Position numbers and translations under genes: made by a program
Assembly (NCBI RefSeq): GCF_006494375.1
Contig: NZ_VHIZ01000012.1
Coordinates: 1 to 64,000 of the forward strand
Direction: 5' to 3'
Length of the DNA stretch: 64,000 nucleotides
From: Pantoea anthophila
GTDB lineage: Bacteria; Pseudomonadota; Gammaproteobacteria; Enterobacterales; Enterobacteriaceae
In this document: positions 1-7,844 of the stretch, one piece after another
How the letters are laid out: every line of letters starts with the position of its first letter
Numbering within the stretch: position 1 is the first letter of the stretch
The notes under the pieces: model-generated
What the model saw: the letters and a program-made list of their open reading frames with translations, nothing else
Databases searched by the model: none
Told to the model about the DNA's origin: nothing

Positions 1-156
1 TCATTTATTTACACTTTTGAAATGTATGGTAAATCACCTTGCGTTGGACTGCCCTCAGGTAAAGTTGCATTTATAAATGATGATAATGTTCTGATTGCTC
101 ACAAACAAGGTGAGGATATGAGCTTCATAACTCATACTTGTGAATATAAAAAATAA
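1..156 (+). CDS. C-terminal fragment of an unidentified protein
   Basis: Frame 1 is open from the first base of the window to a TAA at 154-156, giving the last 51 residues of a protein whose start lies outside. The fragment contains EMYGKSPCVGLPSGKVAF and ends HTCEYKK. It is visibly AT-rich compared with the core genes, as expected for transferred DNA. I do not recognise the family. It lies upstream of a toxin/immunity pair, so it could belong to the same accessory locus, but nothing in the fragment proves that. Confidence 0.5.
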   Translation, partial: SFIYTFEMYGKSPCVGLPSGKVAFINDDNVLIAHKQGEDMSFITHTCEYKK

Positions 157-867
157 GTTTAACTCCTGCTCAAGGCTTCGGCGGGAGTCATGCTAAAGGC
201 TTCCGCCATTTTATCGCCACATTCGTAGATAACCTACTATTATACAGGGTTTGCTAAAATATGCGGTCTTTATTTTGCTGATCTATATTGAATTCTTCAT
301 CGGTGCGAAAAATATCCCGAACCTGTCCTGTTCAAACTATTCCCATCACTTATTTCTTACCCAATATATTGAGAAACTTTTTCGTTATAATAAGTTATTT
401 TTAACGAAGGCTTTTTGCGCGAAATACTTCCATTTTTAGCTCATACCATCGCCTGACTGACTTTAGTATTTCGTGAAATGTTTAACGCATATGGCAAAAC
501 CGGGCCTGGCTTTCTGCAATCTGTCGCATTGACAGAAATTGTTCAGGCGACTAACGCTCTCGTCTCACTTCAGGTGAAGATAGCTCCAGAGCATCTCGGC
601 TGACATTTATCGGCGCTGGCTCAAGCCGTTTCACCCTTAGACGCTGCACGGCCCGAACGATTTGCAGCCGACAACGAAATCATCAGTCAGGCATCTTTAA
701 AGATAAGGACATAGGTCTAATCAGACTGAAGATGCACTTAGTTTTAAAGGTGTTCAGGGGGAAAGGAAGGCTTGCGATCAAAGTTTGGTGATAAGCTATC
801 AGGTAATGATCGTTTTATCTTCCTGTGGCACTATAAAACAGCCATTGTCATAAACGAGGGATTGAGT
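157..867. other. AT-rich stretch without a convincing gene
   Basis: About 700 bases without a well-supported gene. A 62-codon frame from a TTG at 251 has no ribosome binding site or recognisable family. A 41-codon ATG frame at 478-603 (starting MFNAYGKTGPGF) reads more like real protein but has no clear Shine-Dalgarno and could be a remnant. The base composition and broken frames suggest decayed accessory DNA upstream of the toxin gene. Confidence 0.5.
162..188 (+). terminator. possible hairpin terminator after the partial gene
   Basis: ACTCCTGC pairs with GCGGGAGT across an 11-base loop (8 pairs with one G-T wobble), starting six bases after the TAA of the partial gene. There is no T run directly after it, so it is a weak intrinsic terminator at best. 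Confidence 0.3.
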
Positions 868-1542
868 ATGACTTCAGGAACAGCAGCGAGGCAGGAACCC
901 GGACGTTACTATACTTTTGAGTCGAGATTGCCTGAGGGCGTTTTTTTTGAGTTTCGCCCCAGCCATTTGCCCCGAAACGCAAAGCCTGTAACCGATGAAA
1001 CCAGTGGTATGTGCATCGGATACACGGTCGCACAGGCCCCGGGATTATGGCAGGTTTATGATGTCCAGGGGCATTTTGTCAGGCTGGAAGAAGCACCACT
1101 TGAAACACCATTATTTGATCCAACTGATATTGCCCTTTTTGGATTAGGGGTTTTCCGTATTCTTCGAACGGGACGAGTTCTGTTTGAATCAGGGGCACGT
1201 GCGGCACTTTCAGCAAAAATTAGTCAGGGTACGGTATCTCTTTTGCGAGGGCGGCTAAAATTCGGTCTGCATGCGCGCAGTCTCAAAATGACGGAAGCAG
1301 CCGCAAAGCATATGTACGATCCTGCTCGATATGTTCCTTTGCAAATTCAGGAAAAAACTATTCGTTATGGCAAGCGCATGCCAGATCCTCGTGAAGGAGA
1401 AGGAATGTTCCGTTACGAAACAGATATCTATAAATTGCGCTTCGATAAGCACCGTCGGGAGTATGTTTATCAGAAGTACAGATTTGAGGTGATTGTCAGA
1501 GAATCTGACTGGACAATATCTCATTTTAAATATTTTTATTAA
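868..1542 (+). CDS. polymorphic-toxin-like protein, orphan effector
   Basis: A 224-residue protein starting at the ATG at 868, chosen because ACGAGGG precedes it; the frame is open back to 772 without a better start. Three parts are visible: an N-terminal segment (about 1-82) with PGRYYTFESRLPEGVFF and PGLWQVYDVQGHF, a hydrophobic linker beginning DPTDIALFGLGVFRIL (84-99), and a compact basic C-terminal domain (about 138-224) with KHM at 147-149, RYVPLQIQEKTIRYGKR, and a final EVIVRESDWTISHF. This layout, pre-toxin linker followed by a small His-containing domain, is typical of toxin C-termini of the Rhs/CDI/T6SS effector class. A nuclease fold is my inference. No PAAR, VgrG, Rhs or signal sequence is present, so it is an orphan cargo module or truncated effector. 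The next gene is a WapI-type immunity gene. Confidence 0.6.
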   Translation: MTSGTAARQEPGRYYTFESRLPEGVFFEFRPSHLPRNAKPVTDETSGMCIGYTVAQAPGLWQVYDVQGHFVRLEEAPLETPLFDPTDIALFGLGVFRILRTGRVLFESGARAALSAKISQGTVSLLRGRLKFGLHARSLKMTEAAAKHMYDPARYVPLQIQEKTIRYGKRMPDPREGEGMFRYETDIYKLRFDKHRREYVYQKYRFEVIVRESDWTISHFKYFY

Positions 1543-1559
1543 CTAACAGGAACATTTCC

Positions 1560-2000
1560 ATGTTTGATCTCAGGAGTGAAGAATTTACTTTCGTAATCGC
1601 GCCTTATGAACGCGTGGTGGTGAATGAAGTCGATCCTGTTAACCATAACTGGGACTGGATAAAGTCCTGGGTAGAATTCTCGGTAAGCGGCCTTAACGTA
1701 GCGTTTAAAACGGAATTTACCGTTGGAGAATTGAAACTATTGAAAAAAGAATTTTCAGCTTTCCAGCAGGCGATAATTAATCAGCAAAAGCTTAAATCGT
1801 TCACATATCAGAGTGATATTCATCAGCTTGATATGATAGTGACAAATGAAAACAGTATTGATAGTGTCACGATTGAATTTACTCTTCGCCCGGAGCCCCA
1901 TGCCGATAGTGTTCAGGTTAAAGGCAGTTTTGGCCTTGATGAAACCTATTTTCCCGATATTTTGAAGCGACTTGATGAAATGATTGAATGGCAGACTTAG
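1560..2000 (+). CDS. WapI-family immunity protein
   Basis: A 146-residue protein starting 17 bases after the toxin stop, with AGGAAC before the ATG, so the two are probably cotranscribed. It resembles the WapI immunity family: an early DWIKSWVEFSVSGLNVAF strand region, a central FTVGELKLLKKEFSAFQQ segment, and the C-terminal signature GSFGLDETYFPDILKRLDEM. The expected role is to bind and neutralise the toxin encoded just upstream in the cytoplasm. It has no signal peptide or membrane segment, which fits a cytoplasmic target. The family assignment is from remembered sequence pattern; pairing with the toxin is inferred from position. Confidence 0.65.
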   Translation: MFDLRSEEFTFVIAPYERVVVNEVDPVNHNWDWIKSWVEFSVSGLNVAFKTEFTVGELKLLKKEFSAFQQAIINQQKLKSFTYQSDIHQLDMIVTNENSIDSVTIEFTLRPEPHADSVQVKGSFGLDETYFPDILKRLDEMIEWQT

Positions 2001-2293
2001 GCTGGTTATTCATTACATCTGTTTCCTCTCATGCGAGAGAACTGTCACCCTGAATACTGCAGGTGACGGGCTGATGGGTGATGCACAGGCCCGGCGTCCT
2101 TCCTCGGCTACGGGTGCTCGCCAGCAGGAGTCACTGCATTCTTAATCTGCCTGGTTCACGATGACCCGTTCGCTCATTTTCCGCTTTTTGCTGATTTTAT
2201 TGCGCAGGTCATTAATCCCCCCCTTTTCAGAATAATGATATTTTCAGCCTGCCCGCGGAATCATAAAATGCTGGTTTAACAGGGAGATATACC

Positions 2294-2656
2294 ATGAAGA
2301 ATGTTGTGTTAAGTATGCTTGCCAAGATTTCACAAATAGATGCAAGCACCAAACAACTCACCGCGCGCGTTGAGGCGCAGTCTCTGTTGATCAGTGCGCT
2401 GGTGCTCGCGGTAAGTAAGCAGGGCGGCGTAACGGAGATGATCGAGGGCGCGAACAAGGCGATCAACACGGTAATTGACTCCGCAGACTCAGATGAAATG
2501 CTCAAGTCTGATGCGGCGCTTCTTTTAAGCGAACTTCAGGATTTACTGATTATCTCCCGCGCGGTTGATGGCGCAGATGAAGAAATCAATCATGAGGCAC
2601 TCAATGAGCTGGCCGGTGTGACCTCACCCGCACAGCTTCTTCAGGAAGATAACTGA
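2294..2656 (+). CDS. iraP: IraP-like anti-adaptor protein
   Basis: A 120-residue protein with AGGGAGA before its ATG. The N-terminus (MKNVVLSMLAKISQ, then TKQLTARVEAQSLLISALV) matches the pattern of E. coli IraP, which begins MKNLIAELLFKLAQ and continues with a coiled coil ending QVEALEIIVTAML. IraP binds the adaptor RssB and stops delivery of the stationary-phase sigma factor RpoS to ClpXP. E. coli IraP is 86 residues; this one has about 34 more, mostly a C-terminal helical and acidic tail. Heptad-like spacing supports a coiled coil at roughly 12-45. The identification is reasonable but the length difference leaves room for a divergent paralogue. Confidence 0.65.
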   Translation: MKNVVLSMLAKISQIDASTKQLTARVEAQSLLISALVLAVSKQGGVTEMIEGANKAINTVIDSADSDEMLKSDAALLLSELQDLLIISRAVDGADEEINHEALNELAGVTSPAQLLQEDN

Positions 2657-2669
2657 TTCGTTGCCTCTG

Positions 2670-2690
2670 GCCCGCCGCGCGCGGGCTTTT
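2670..2690 (+). terminator. intrinsic terminator after iraP-like gene
   Basis: GCCCGC, a five-base loop, GCGGGC, then TTTT, beginning 13 bases after the stop codon. Confidence 0.7.
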
Positions 2691-2763
2691 CAGTTCCATT
2701 TCTCTTTGAGCAACGCTCTCAGATCCCTTTCAGACAGGCCTTTCCCCAGGGTGAGATATTTCC

Positions 2764-2783
2764 AGGGCAGGGCAGGGCAGGGC
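2764..2783. repeat. tandem repeat of AGGGC, four copies
   Basis: Four uninterrupted copies of the 5-mer AGGGC lie between the iraP-like gene and the next small gene, about 75 bases upstream of the latter's start. Such short runs can change copy number by slippage. Confidence 0.8.
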
Positions 2784-2858
2784 GTTAAATGAAGCGACAG
2801 GGCAAAAAAGGCTCTGTCATTATCAAAGGAACGCTATTCAGCGCAATCAGAGACACCC

Positions 2859-3032
2859 ATGAAACGTGCATTATTGTGGCTGCTTCACTCTTTTTCAGAT
2901 TGGATTGCTATTGCCGTTATTGTGGCGGGCATCTATCTCTTCATTAGCTTTGTGCCGCAGCATGCAACGCTGCTCATTGTTGCATGGGTTGTCACCATTT
3001 CTTATCTCTATATCCGATACAGTCGCGGATAG
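2859..3032 (+). CDS. small single-helix membrane protein, 57 residues
   Basis: ATG at 2859 opens a 57-residue frame ending in TAG at 3030-3032. The protein starts MKRALLWLLHSFSDWIAIAV, continues through a long hydrophobic stretch (about 14-33), and after a short break has a second hydrophobic stretch ending in SYLYIRYSRG, so it has one or two inner-membrane helices with a positive C-terminus. The Shine-Dalgarno is poor (GAGACACCC before the ATG). I do not recognise a family. Hydrophobicity and the charge pattern support a real gene more than an accidental frame. Confidence 0.55.
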   Translation: MKRALLWLLHSFSDWIAIAVIVAGIYLFISFVPQHATLLIVAWVVTISYLYIRYSRG

Positions 3033-3264
3033 TGATAACGTCCTGCGCGTAATCCGCCCTGATTCTTAGGCCGGGAACCACCCGGAGAGGACACATTGTC
3101 GTAACGTAACAGGGTCAGAAGCACCGCAAAACCGCATCCGTAATCGCTTCACGTTGACCATAGTCAATGTACTCTGCGAGCCTCCGCAAACGCGTAAAGG
3201 CGTTTATCCCGCGTATAAAAAAGCAGACGTACCCTGAGGCGGTGATATTCAACCAGGATGCGTT

Positions 3265-3549
3265 ATGTTTTTGAAAAAAGTTATACCCTGTCTGCTTTTA
3301 GCGCTGGCAAGTTCAGCTATGTCCGGCTGTGTGATGGCGGAAGGTGGTCGTCATCATTATGGTCACGCTTCTGACTGGCATCATCATGGCCGACCGGCTA
3401 TGCCAGATGCGTCGCAGCACATGGGGCCGCCGCCTGCGCCTGCGGCATCCCGGCATATGGGCCCCCCGCCTGTCCGGAACCCCTCTCAGCATATGGGCCC
3501 GCCGCCGGCAGCGTCCTCTGACAGCGGCATCCATCGCTGGCATGCATAA
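3265..3549 (+). CDS. His-rich repeat lipoprotein
   Basis: A 94-residue predicted lipoprotein. A charged start (MFLKK), a hydrophobic core and a lipobox M-S-G-C with the acylated cysteine at 22 form the signal. The mature part is rich in His, Pro and Met: an HHYGHASDWHHHGR segment, then three copies of a 12-residue unit (SQHMGPPPAPAA, SRHMGPPPVRNP, SQHMGPPPAASS, from residues 50, 62 and 74). His/Met-rich periplasmic proteins often bind metals such as copper or nickel; that role here is inference. No neighbour gives further context. Function unknown. Confidence 0.7.
   Translation: MFLKKVIPCLLLALASSAMSGCVMAEGGRHHYGHASDWHHHGRPAMPDASQHMGPPPAPAASRHMGPPPVRNPSQHMGPPPAASSDSGIHRWHA
3412..3519 (+). repeat. 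three 36-bp repeats inside the lipoprotein gene
   Basis: Units start at 3412, 3448 and 3484; each encodes S-(Q/R)-H-M-G-P-P-P plus four variable residues. The invariant octapeptide core and variable tail suggest duplication followed by divergence. Confidence 0.85.
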
Positions 3550-3681
3550 GCGCCACGCATGTGGCACCGCCTTCACAGAATGCAACACAACCTCACTGGC
3601 TCGCACCCAAAGCTCAACGGTTAGCTTGTTATCACGGCCGTTTGGCTTATTCTGAACGTTCAATCAAATGGAGGAACGTTT

Positions 3682-4701
3682 ATGAAAGCGGCAATAGCAA
3701 ATAGTGAACACCAGGTTGAAGTTGTTGAGAAGACACTGCGTCCTCTCAAAACCGGCGAAGCACGGCTCAGGATGGAATGCTGTGGTGTATGCCATACCGA
3801 TTTGCATGTGAAGAACGGCGACTTCGGTGATAAAACCGGTGTCACGCTGGGTCACGAAGGTATCGGGATTGTTGAGGAGGTTGCGCCGGATGTGACCTCT
3901 CTCAAGCCGGGCGATCGCGCCAGCGTGGCCTGGTTCTTCAAGGGCTGCGGTCACTGTGAATACTGTAACTCCGGTAATGAAACGCTCTGCCGGGAGGTGG
4001 TTAATGCGGGTTATACCGCCGATGGTGGTATGGCTGAAGAGTGTATCGTGGTTGCAGACTACTCGGTCAAGGTTCCCGAGGGGCTGGACCCTTTTGCCGC
4101 CAGCAGCGTAACCTGCGCCGGCGTCACCACCTATAAAGCGGTGAAGGTCTCTGAGGTCAAACCGGGCCAGTGGCTGGCGATTTATGGTCTCGGCGGGTTA
4201 GGCAATCTCGCCCTGCAGTATGCTAAAAATGTCTTTAACGCCAAAGTGATCGCCATTGATGTGAGCGACGGCCAGCTGGCGCTGGCGAAAGAGATGGGTG
4301 CCGACCTGGTGGTGAACTCCGCCAATGAAGACGCGGCGCGCTTTATTCAGGAAAAAACCGGCGGGGCGCACGCGGCCGTCGTGACCGCCGTGGCCAAAGC
4401 GGCCTTTAACTCGGCGGTAGATGCGGTCAGAGCCGGGGGACGGGTGGTGGCAGTCGGACTTCCGCCGGAAGCGATGAGCCTGAACATCCCGCGTCTGGTA
4501 CTCGATGGCATTCAGGTGGTGGGATCGCTGGTCGGCACCCGTAACGATCTGGCGGAAGCCTTCCAGTTTGCGGCAGAAGGAAAAGTGGTGCCTAAAGTCA
4601 CCAAAAGAAAGATTGGCGAGGTGAACGACATCTTTGATGAGATGATCCACGGCAAAATTCGCGGCAGGATGGTGATCGACTTCACCGGTCACTCTGCCTG
4701 A
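3682..4701 (+). CDS. adhP: zinc-dependent alcohol dehydrogenase AdhP
   Basis: A 339-residue medium-chain dehydrogenase that interconverts primary alcohols and aldehydes with NAD in the cytoplasm. Visible features: catalytic zinc ligands Cys37, His58-Glu59 and Cys145; structural zinc cysteines 89, 92, 95 and 103 ([15 protein letters not shown]); and the Rossmann glycine motif GLGGLG at 169-174. Length and sequence match the propanol-preferring AdhP of enterobacteria. GGAGGAACG precedes the ATG. It stands alone as a transcription unit with its own terminator. Confidence 0.95.
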   Translation: MKAAIANSEHQVEVVEKTLRPLKTGEARLRMECCGVCHTDLHVKNGDFGDKTGVTLGHEGIGIVEEVAPDVTSLKPGDRASVAWFFKGCGHCEYCNSGNETLCREVVNAGYTADGGMAEECIVVADYSVKVPEGLDPFAASSVTCAGVTTYKAVKVSEVKPGQWLAIYGLGGLGNLALQYAKNVFNAKVIAIDVSDGQLALAKEMGADLVVNSANEDAARFIQEKTGGAHAAVVTAVAKAAFNSAVDAVRAGGRVVAVGLPPEAMSLNIPRLVLDGIQVVGSLVGTRNDLAEAFQFAAEGKVVPKVTKRKIGEVNDIFDEMIHGKIRGRMVIDFTGHSA

Positions 4702-4726
4702 TCAGACGCACCTGACCTGATGCTGA

Positions 4727-4750
4727 AGCCCGCCCTGAGCGGGCTTTTTT
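4727..4750 (+). terminator. intrinsic terminator of adhP
   Basis: AGCCCGC, loop CCTGA, GCGGGCT, followed by a T run; begins 25 bases after the adhP stop. Confidence 0.9.
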
Positions 4751-4915
4751 GTGACTGAAGTGTTAAATGCCACGGGTTGTGCAGTTACCGCCTGGGTTAA
4801 AACATTAATAAGCACTGCTTTATGTTTCATGATGTTTTTTTGGCTTGCACTTTACCGGTAACATTATAGTTTAAGAGGTGATGTCGGATTACACACAACT
4901 GAAGGAGGGTTATTT

Positions 4916-5053
4916 ATGGCGAAACATCATCTGCTTAAATCCATTGAAATTGCAGCCATTGTGCTGTTTGTCCTGATACTGGCGTATCTGGCGATCACCG
5001 GGATTTTGTCCTCAACAGGTATGGACCACGCCTGGCCTTACCCCACTAAGTAA
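4916..5053 (+). CDS. small membrane protein, 45 residues
   Basis: A 45-residue frame from an ATG at 4916 with an excellent Shine-Dalgarno, GAAGGAGGG. The protein has a short polar start (MAKHHLLKSIE), a single hydrophobic helix IAAIVLFVLILAYLAITGIL at about 12-31, and a short polar tail ending HAWPYPTK. One inner-membrane helix with the N-terminus inside is expected. The strong ribosome binding site makes this likely real despite its size. Family and function unknown. Confidence 0.7.
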   Translation: MAKHHLLKSIEIAAIVLFVLILAYLAITGILSSTGMDHAWPYPTK

Positions 5054-5132
5054 CTGAATGCGGCACCAGGGAAAATCATCAATATTATAAACAGATAACC
5101 CCCAGCCCACACCTGTGAGGCGGAATACCGGG

Positions 5133-5318
5133 TTACACCAGACTGACCGAAAGCAGCGTGAGCTCTTCCGTGTCCAGTGACAGACTTTTTTTCGTTTCGA
5201 ACATAAACTGTTCCAGCGCCTCTTCCACATCATCCCCTTCGATAAAGGCGTGGGTGGTGACGTGATGTTCACCTTCCGGCTTAATGACGTAAGACACAAA
5301 CCACTTTTTCTTCTGCAT
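5133..5318 (-). CDS. hypothetical 61-residue protein
   Basis: Starts at the ATG at 5318 with AGAAGGAGA upstream. The protein begins MQKKKWFVSYVIKPEGEHH and has an acidic second half (FIEGDDVEEALEQFMFETKKSLSLDTEELTLLSV overall), with no signal peptide or membrane helix, so it is probably a small cytoplasmic alpha/beta protein. I do not recognise a characterised family. It is followed on the same strand by no nearby gene, and the gene upstream (5428-5688) is also minus strand, so the two could share a transcript. Confidence 0.6.
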   Translation of the reverse strand: MQKKKWFVSYVIKPEGEHHVTTHAFIEGDDVEEALEQFMFETKKSLSLDTEELTLLSVSLV

Positions 5319-5427
5319 GATGCTTCTCCTTCTGATGCTATAACGCGTTGAGAGCGGGCAATCGGTCGCGTGCTGTCCGGCATGGCGAACAGCGTGCTGC
5401 CGCGCTTGTCAGGGCTGATGACAGGGT

Positions 5428-5688
5428 TTAATCCAGCGGTGCGGGATGGAGCAGGTCGATCACATCATCGATCTCGTTACTGGCCGCATGACGATCGAGG
5501 GCGACAGCGTAGTAGCGTCCTTTGCAGTAATGCCGGGTCACCGCGACGCGATGGCCGGTATCGCTGTCCGCTTCGCCGCCGGTGGCGGTCTGCAGATGGG
5601 GCGGGATCACCAGCTCACTTTCAAGTTGATCGGCTTCAATGATTAACGCGCCACCGTCGCTGGACAACAGCAGATGCTGAATGCGCAT
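5428..5688 (-). CDS. hypothetical 86-residue protein
   Basis: Starts at the ATG at 5688 with AGAGGAAAA upstream. The sequence opens MRIQHLLLSSDGGALIIEAD and continues with alternating hydrophobic and charged residues, suggesting a small beta-rich cytoplasmic domain; the C-terminus is EIDDVIDLLHPAPLD. No catalytic motif or membrane segment is visible. It lies 109 bases upstream of the 61-residue gene on the same strand. Family and role unknown. Confidence 0.55.
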   Translation of the reverse strand: MRIQHLLLSSDGGALIIEADQLESELVIPPHLQTATGGEADSDTGHRVAVTRHYCKGRYYAVALDRHAASNEIDDVIDLLHPAPLD

Positions 5689-5794
5689 AGATTTTCCTCT
5701 CCGTCGGATTGCTGACCGGGAAAGTGTAGTTCACTCCGGCAGGTGTGCAGGACGTAAGACGTGGTTCCCTCCTGGTCACGCCATCGCAGGCCAT

Positions 5795-5819
5795 AAAAAA
5801 GCCCCGCGAACGGGGCTTC
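5795..5819 (-). terminator. intrinsic terminator of the acyltransferase gene
   Basis: Read on the minus strand: AGCCCCG, loop, CGGGGCT, then six T; it lies 17 bases beyond the acyltransferase stop. Confidence 0.9.
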
Positions 5820-5835
5820 TGGATCCATCTGTCAC

Positions 5836-6978
5836 TCAGCTGGTCTGGTCAGCCAGCTTCGGGGCCAGAACGCGTTTACCCATACGGATGCCGGGCTTCT
5901 CAACATATTTGTAGAGCAGCGACGCCAGCGCATAGGTCACCGGGATGGCGGAGACGCAGACAATCAGAAAACGCGTCAGATCGCTTTTGAATTCGATATC
6001 GGTGTGATTCAGCAGCAGCGCGATCAATGGAATGACAATCAGCAGGTGCAGCAGGTAGACCGAGAACGAGACGTCGCCCAGCCAGGTGCTGAGACGGTTG
6101 TTCAGCAGCTTACGCGGCAGAGCAATCAGCTGCGCCATCCGACTGCCCTGTGGATACTGCCAGAGAATGGCTGTCATACCGACGATCATCAGCGCTTCCA
6201 TAATCACCTGCAGCTTGATGAACCCCAGACCCATTGCCACGCTGGCAACCGGTCCCAGCAGCGCAAAGGCGACGTAAAGCAGCGATTTGCGGCGAATGGC
6301 TTCTGCCAGCAGCATGCCCGACAGGAACATGTTCAGCTTAATCAGGATCATCGAAGGCATCTCAAACGCCTCATAATAATCGGCCAGCAGATAGCGTCCG
6401 GCGCAGCAGAGCACCATGATACCGATCAGGGAGGCGGCATAGCCAAACCGCATCGTCACCAGCATGATGAACGGGAACAGCAGATAGAACTGCATCTCCA
6501 GCCCGATGCTCCAGTCAGGCAGTACGGTGTTAAACCCGTACTCGGGCAGCATGCCGAACAGGAAACTGAAGTGGGTCAGCACATTTGCGAGCGACTGGTC
6601 GGTGTAACGTGACGACTCGGTTGCCGTGCCGGAGTAGAAATGCGCGATGGTGTCACGCATCTCGCCAAACCACGGCCCGTAAATCAGGGCGATGATTAAC
6701 AGCAGATAGTAGAGCGGCGCGATGCGGAAAAAGCGACGGATCCAGAACTTTTTGATCGTTGCGGCGCTTTGCCATGGCTCTTTCTGCTGTCGCTCGACAT
6801 AGTTTTTCGCCATCAGGTAGCCCGAAAGCAGAATAAACAGATCGACACCGATGCCAGGGGATGAAATCAGTGTGATATGGCAGTGAATCAGCAGGCTGAT
6901 ATGACCTACCAGTACCCAGAGAGAGGCGATGCCGCGTAATCCCTCAAGCTCAGTTGACCAACCTCGTGTTGCAGACAT
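5836..6978 (-). CDS. OafA/YrhL-family membrane acyltransferase
   Basis: A 380-residue integral membrane protein of the acyltransferase-3 family, which transfers acetyl or other acyl groups to sugars of O-antigen, exopolysaccharide or related glycans. The N-terminal signature ELEGLRGIASLWVLVGH includes the conserved Arg15 and His26; about ten hydrophobic helices follow, and PDWSIGLEMQFYLLFP is the typical mid-protein motif. The start at 6978 has AGGAAGAG upstream. It lacks the SGNH domain found in larger OafA proteins. The natural substrate cannot be told from this locus; no glycan genes adjoin it. Confidence 0.85.
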   Translation of the reverse strand: MSATRGWSTELEGLRGIASLWVLVGHISLLIHCHITLISSPGIGVDLFILLSGYLMAKNYVERQQKEPWQSAATIKKFWIRRFFRIAPLYYLLLIIALIYGPWFGEMRDTIAHFYSGTATESSRYTDQSLANVLTHFSFLFGMLPEYGFNTVLPDWSIGLEMQFYLLFPFIMLVTMRFGYAASLIGIMVLCCAGRYLLADYYEAFEMPSMILIKLNMFLSGMLLAEAIRRKSLLYVAFALLGPVASVAMGLGFIKLQVIMEALMIVGMTAILWQYPQGSRMAQLIALPRKLLNNRLSTWLGDVSFSVYLLHLLIVIPLIALLLNHTDIEFKSDLTRFLIVCVSAIPVTYALASLLYKYVEKPGIRMGKRVLAPKLADQTS

Positions 6979-7177
6979 AACTCTTCCTCGTTTTTATCCG
7001 ACCTTCGGCGCTCACTAAGCCTCAAGGCAACAGATATGTAAACGGCCCTTTACAAAAGTAAGAGGAATCTGAAGAAGAGAATGCTGAAAAAATCAACTTG
7101 AAAAGGGTAAAAACGCACAGAAAGTTAAGGGCGCGCAGCCGCACACCCTTAACCATTATTACAGCCCGGGACCTCTG

Positions 7178-7507
7178 TCAGGCCAGTTTTAACAGGAGCA
7201 TACCGGCCAGCAGCAGGCTCAGGCCAGCCCAGCCTTTGCGGTTCAGTCGCTGACCAAACAGTACCCAGCCCGCCGCGACGGTGGCGATAATGCCAAAGCC
7301 ACCCCAGACCGCATAGGCTATCGACAGGTCGATCCCTTTCACCGCCTGAGCAAGCGCGCTGAACGCGAGTAGCACACAGTAGAGCGAAAGCAGCCCGAAT
7401 AGACGTTTTTTGAATCCATCAGAATATTTAAGGAATATATTGGCGGCAATCTCCAGCAGGATGGCGAGTGCCAGCCAGGCCGCATGGACAAAATCAGTGA
7501 TGACCAT
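7178..7507 (-). CDS. mdtI: spermidine export protein MdtI
   Basis: A 109-residue small multidrug resistance (SMR) protein with four transmembrane helices; same length as E. coli MdtI, with the shared segments [39 protein letters not shown] and GQRLNRKGW. MdtI and MdtJ together form an inner-membrane exporter of spermidine. The pairing is supported by its overlap with mdtJ directly upstream: mdtI starts 14 bases before the mdtJ stop, implying translational coupling. Confidence 0.93.
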   Translation of the reverse strand: MVITDFVHAAWLALAILLEIAANIFLKYSDGFKKRLFGLLSLYCVLLAFSALAQAVKGIDLSIAYAVWGGFGIIATVAAGWVLFGQRLNRKGWAGLSLLLAGMLLLKLA

Positions 7508-7844
7508 GGTTAACCTCCGCTGATGATTCGGTGCCGGTTTTGATCAGGACGATTCCAGCAATTAGTGTCATCAGGCCGCCAATTTTCAGCGGTGACAGCG
7601 ACTCGCCAAACAGCTGCACGCTGAACAGCGTAATCAGCAGGATGCCGATACCTTCCCACAGGGCATAAGCCACGCCCAGGGCGATATGTTTGATGGCGAA
7701 ACTCAGCAGAATATAAGAACAGGCAATCATAGCCAGCATCATCAGGTAGCCATACTGGCTGCCGCTGAGGCTGGACCATTTCATAAACAGCGTACCGATT
7801 ATTTCAGTCACGATAGCAAGTGATAATAAAACCCAGGCGTACAT
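7494..7844 (-). CDS. mdtJ: spermidine export protein MdtJ
   Basis: A 116-residue SMR protein with four helices, partner of MdtI. The conserved membrane-embedded glutamate is in [17 protein letters not shown] near the N-terminus, and [22 protein letters not shown] is the characteristic third helix. I chose the ATG at 7844 because GGAG lies six bases before it; a TTG at 7859 in the same frame would add five residues but has no better site. The C-terminus EVNHGHH resembles the E. coli EVNHGAV tail. Confidence 0.93.
   Translation of the reverse strand: MYAWVLLSLAIVTEIIGTLFMKWSSLSGSQYGYLMMLAMIACSYILLSFAIKHIALGVAYALWEGIGILLITLFSVQLFGESLSPLKIGGLMTLIAGIVLIKTGTESSAEVNHGHH

Noticed and set aside
251..439. 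62-codon frame from a TTG
   Set aside because: No ribosome binding site, no family resemblance, strongly AT-rich sequence in which such frames arise by chance.
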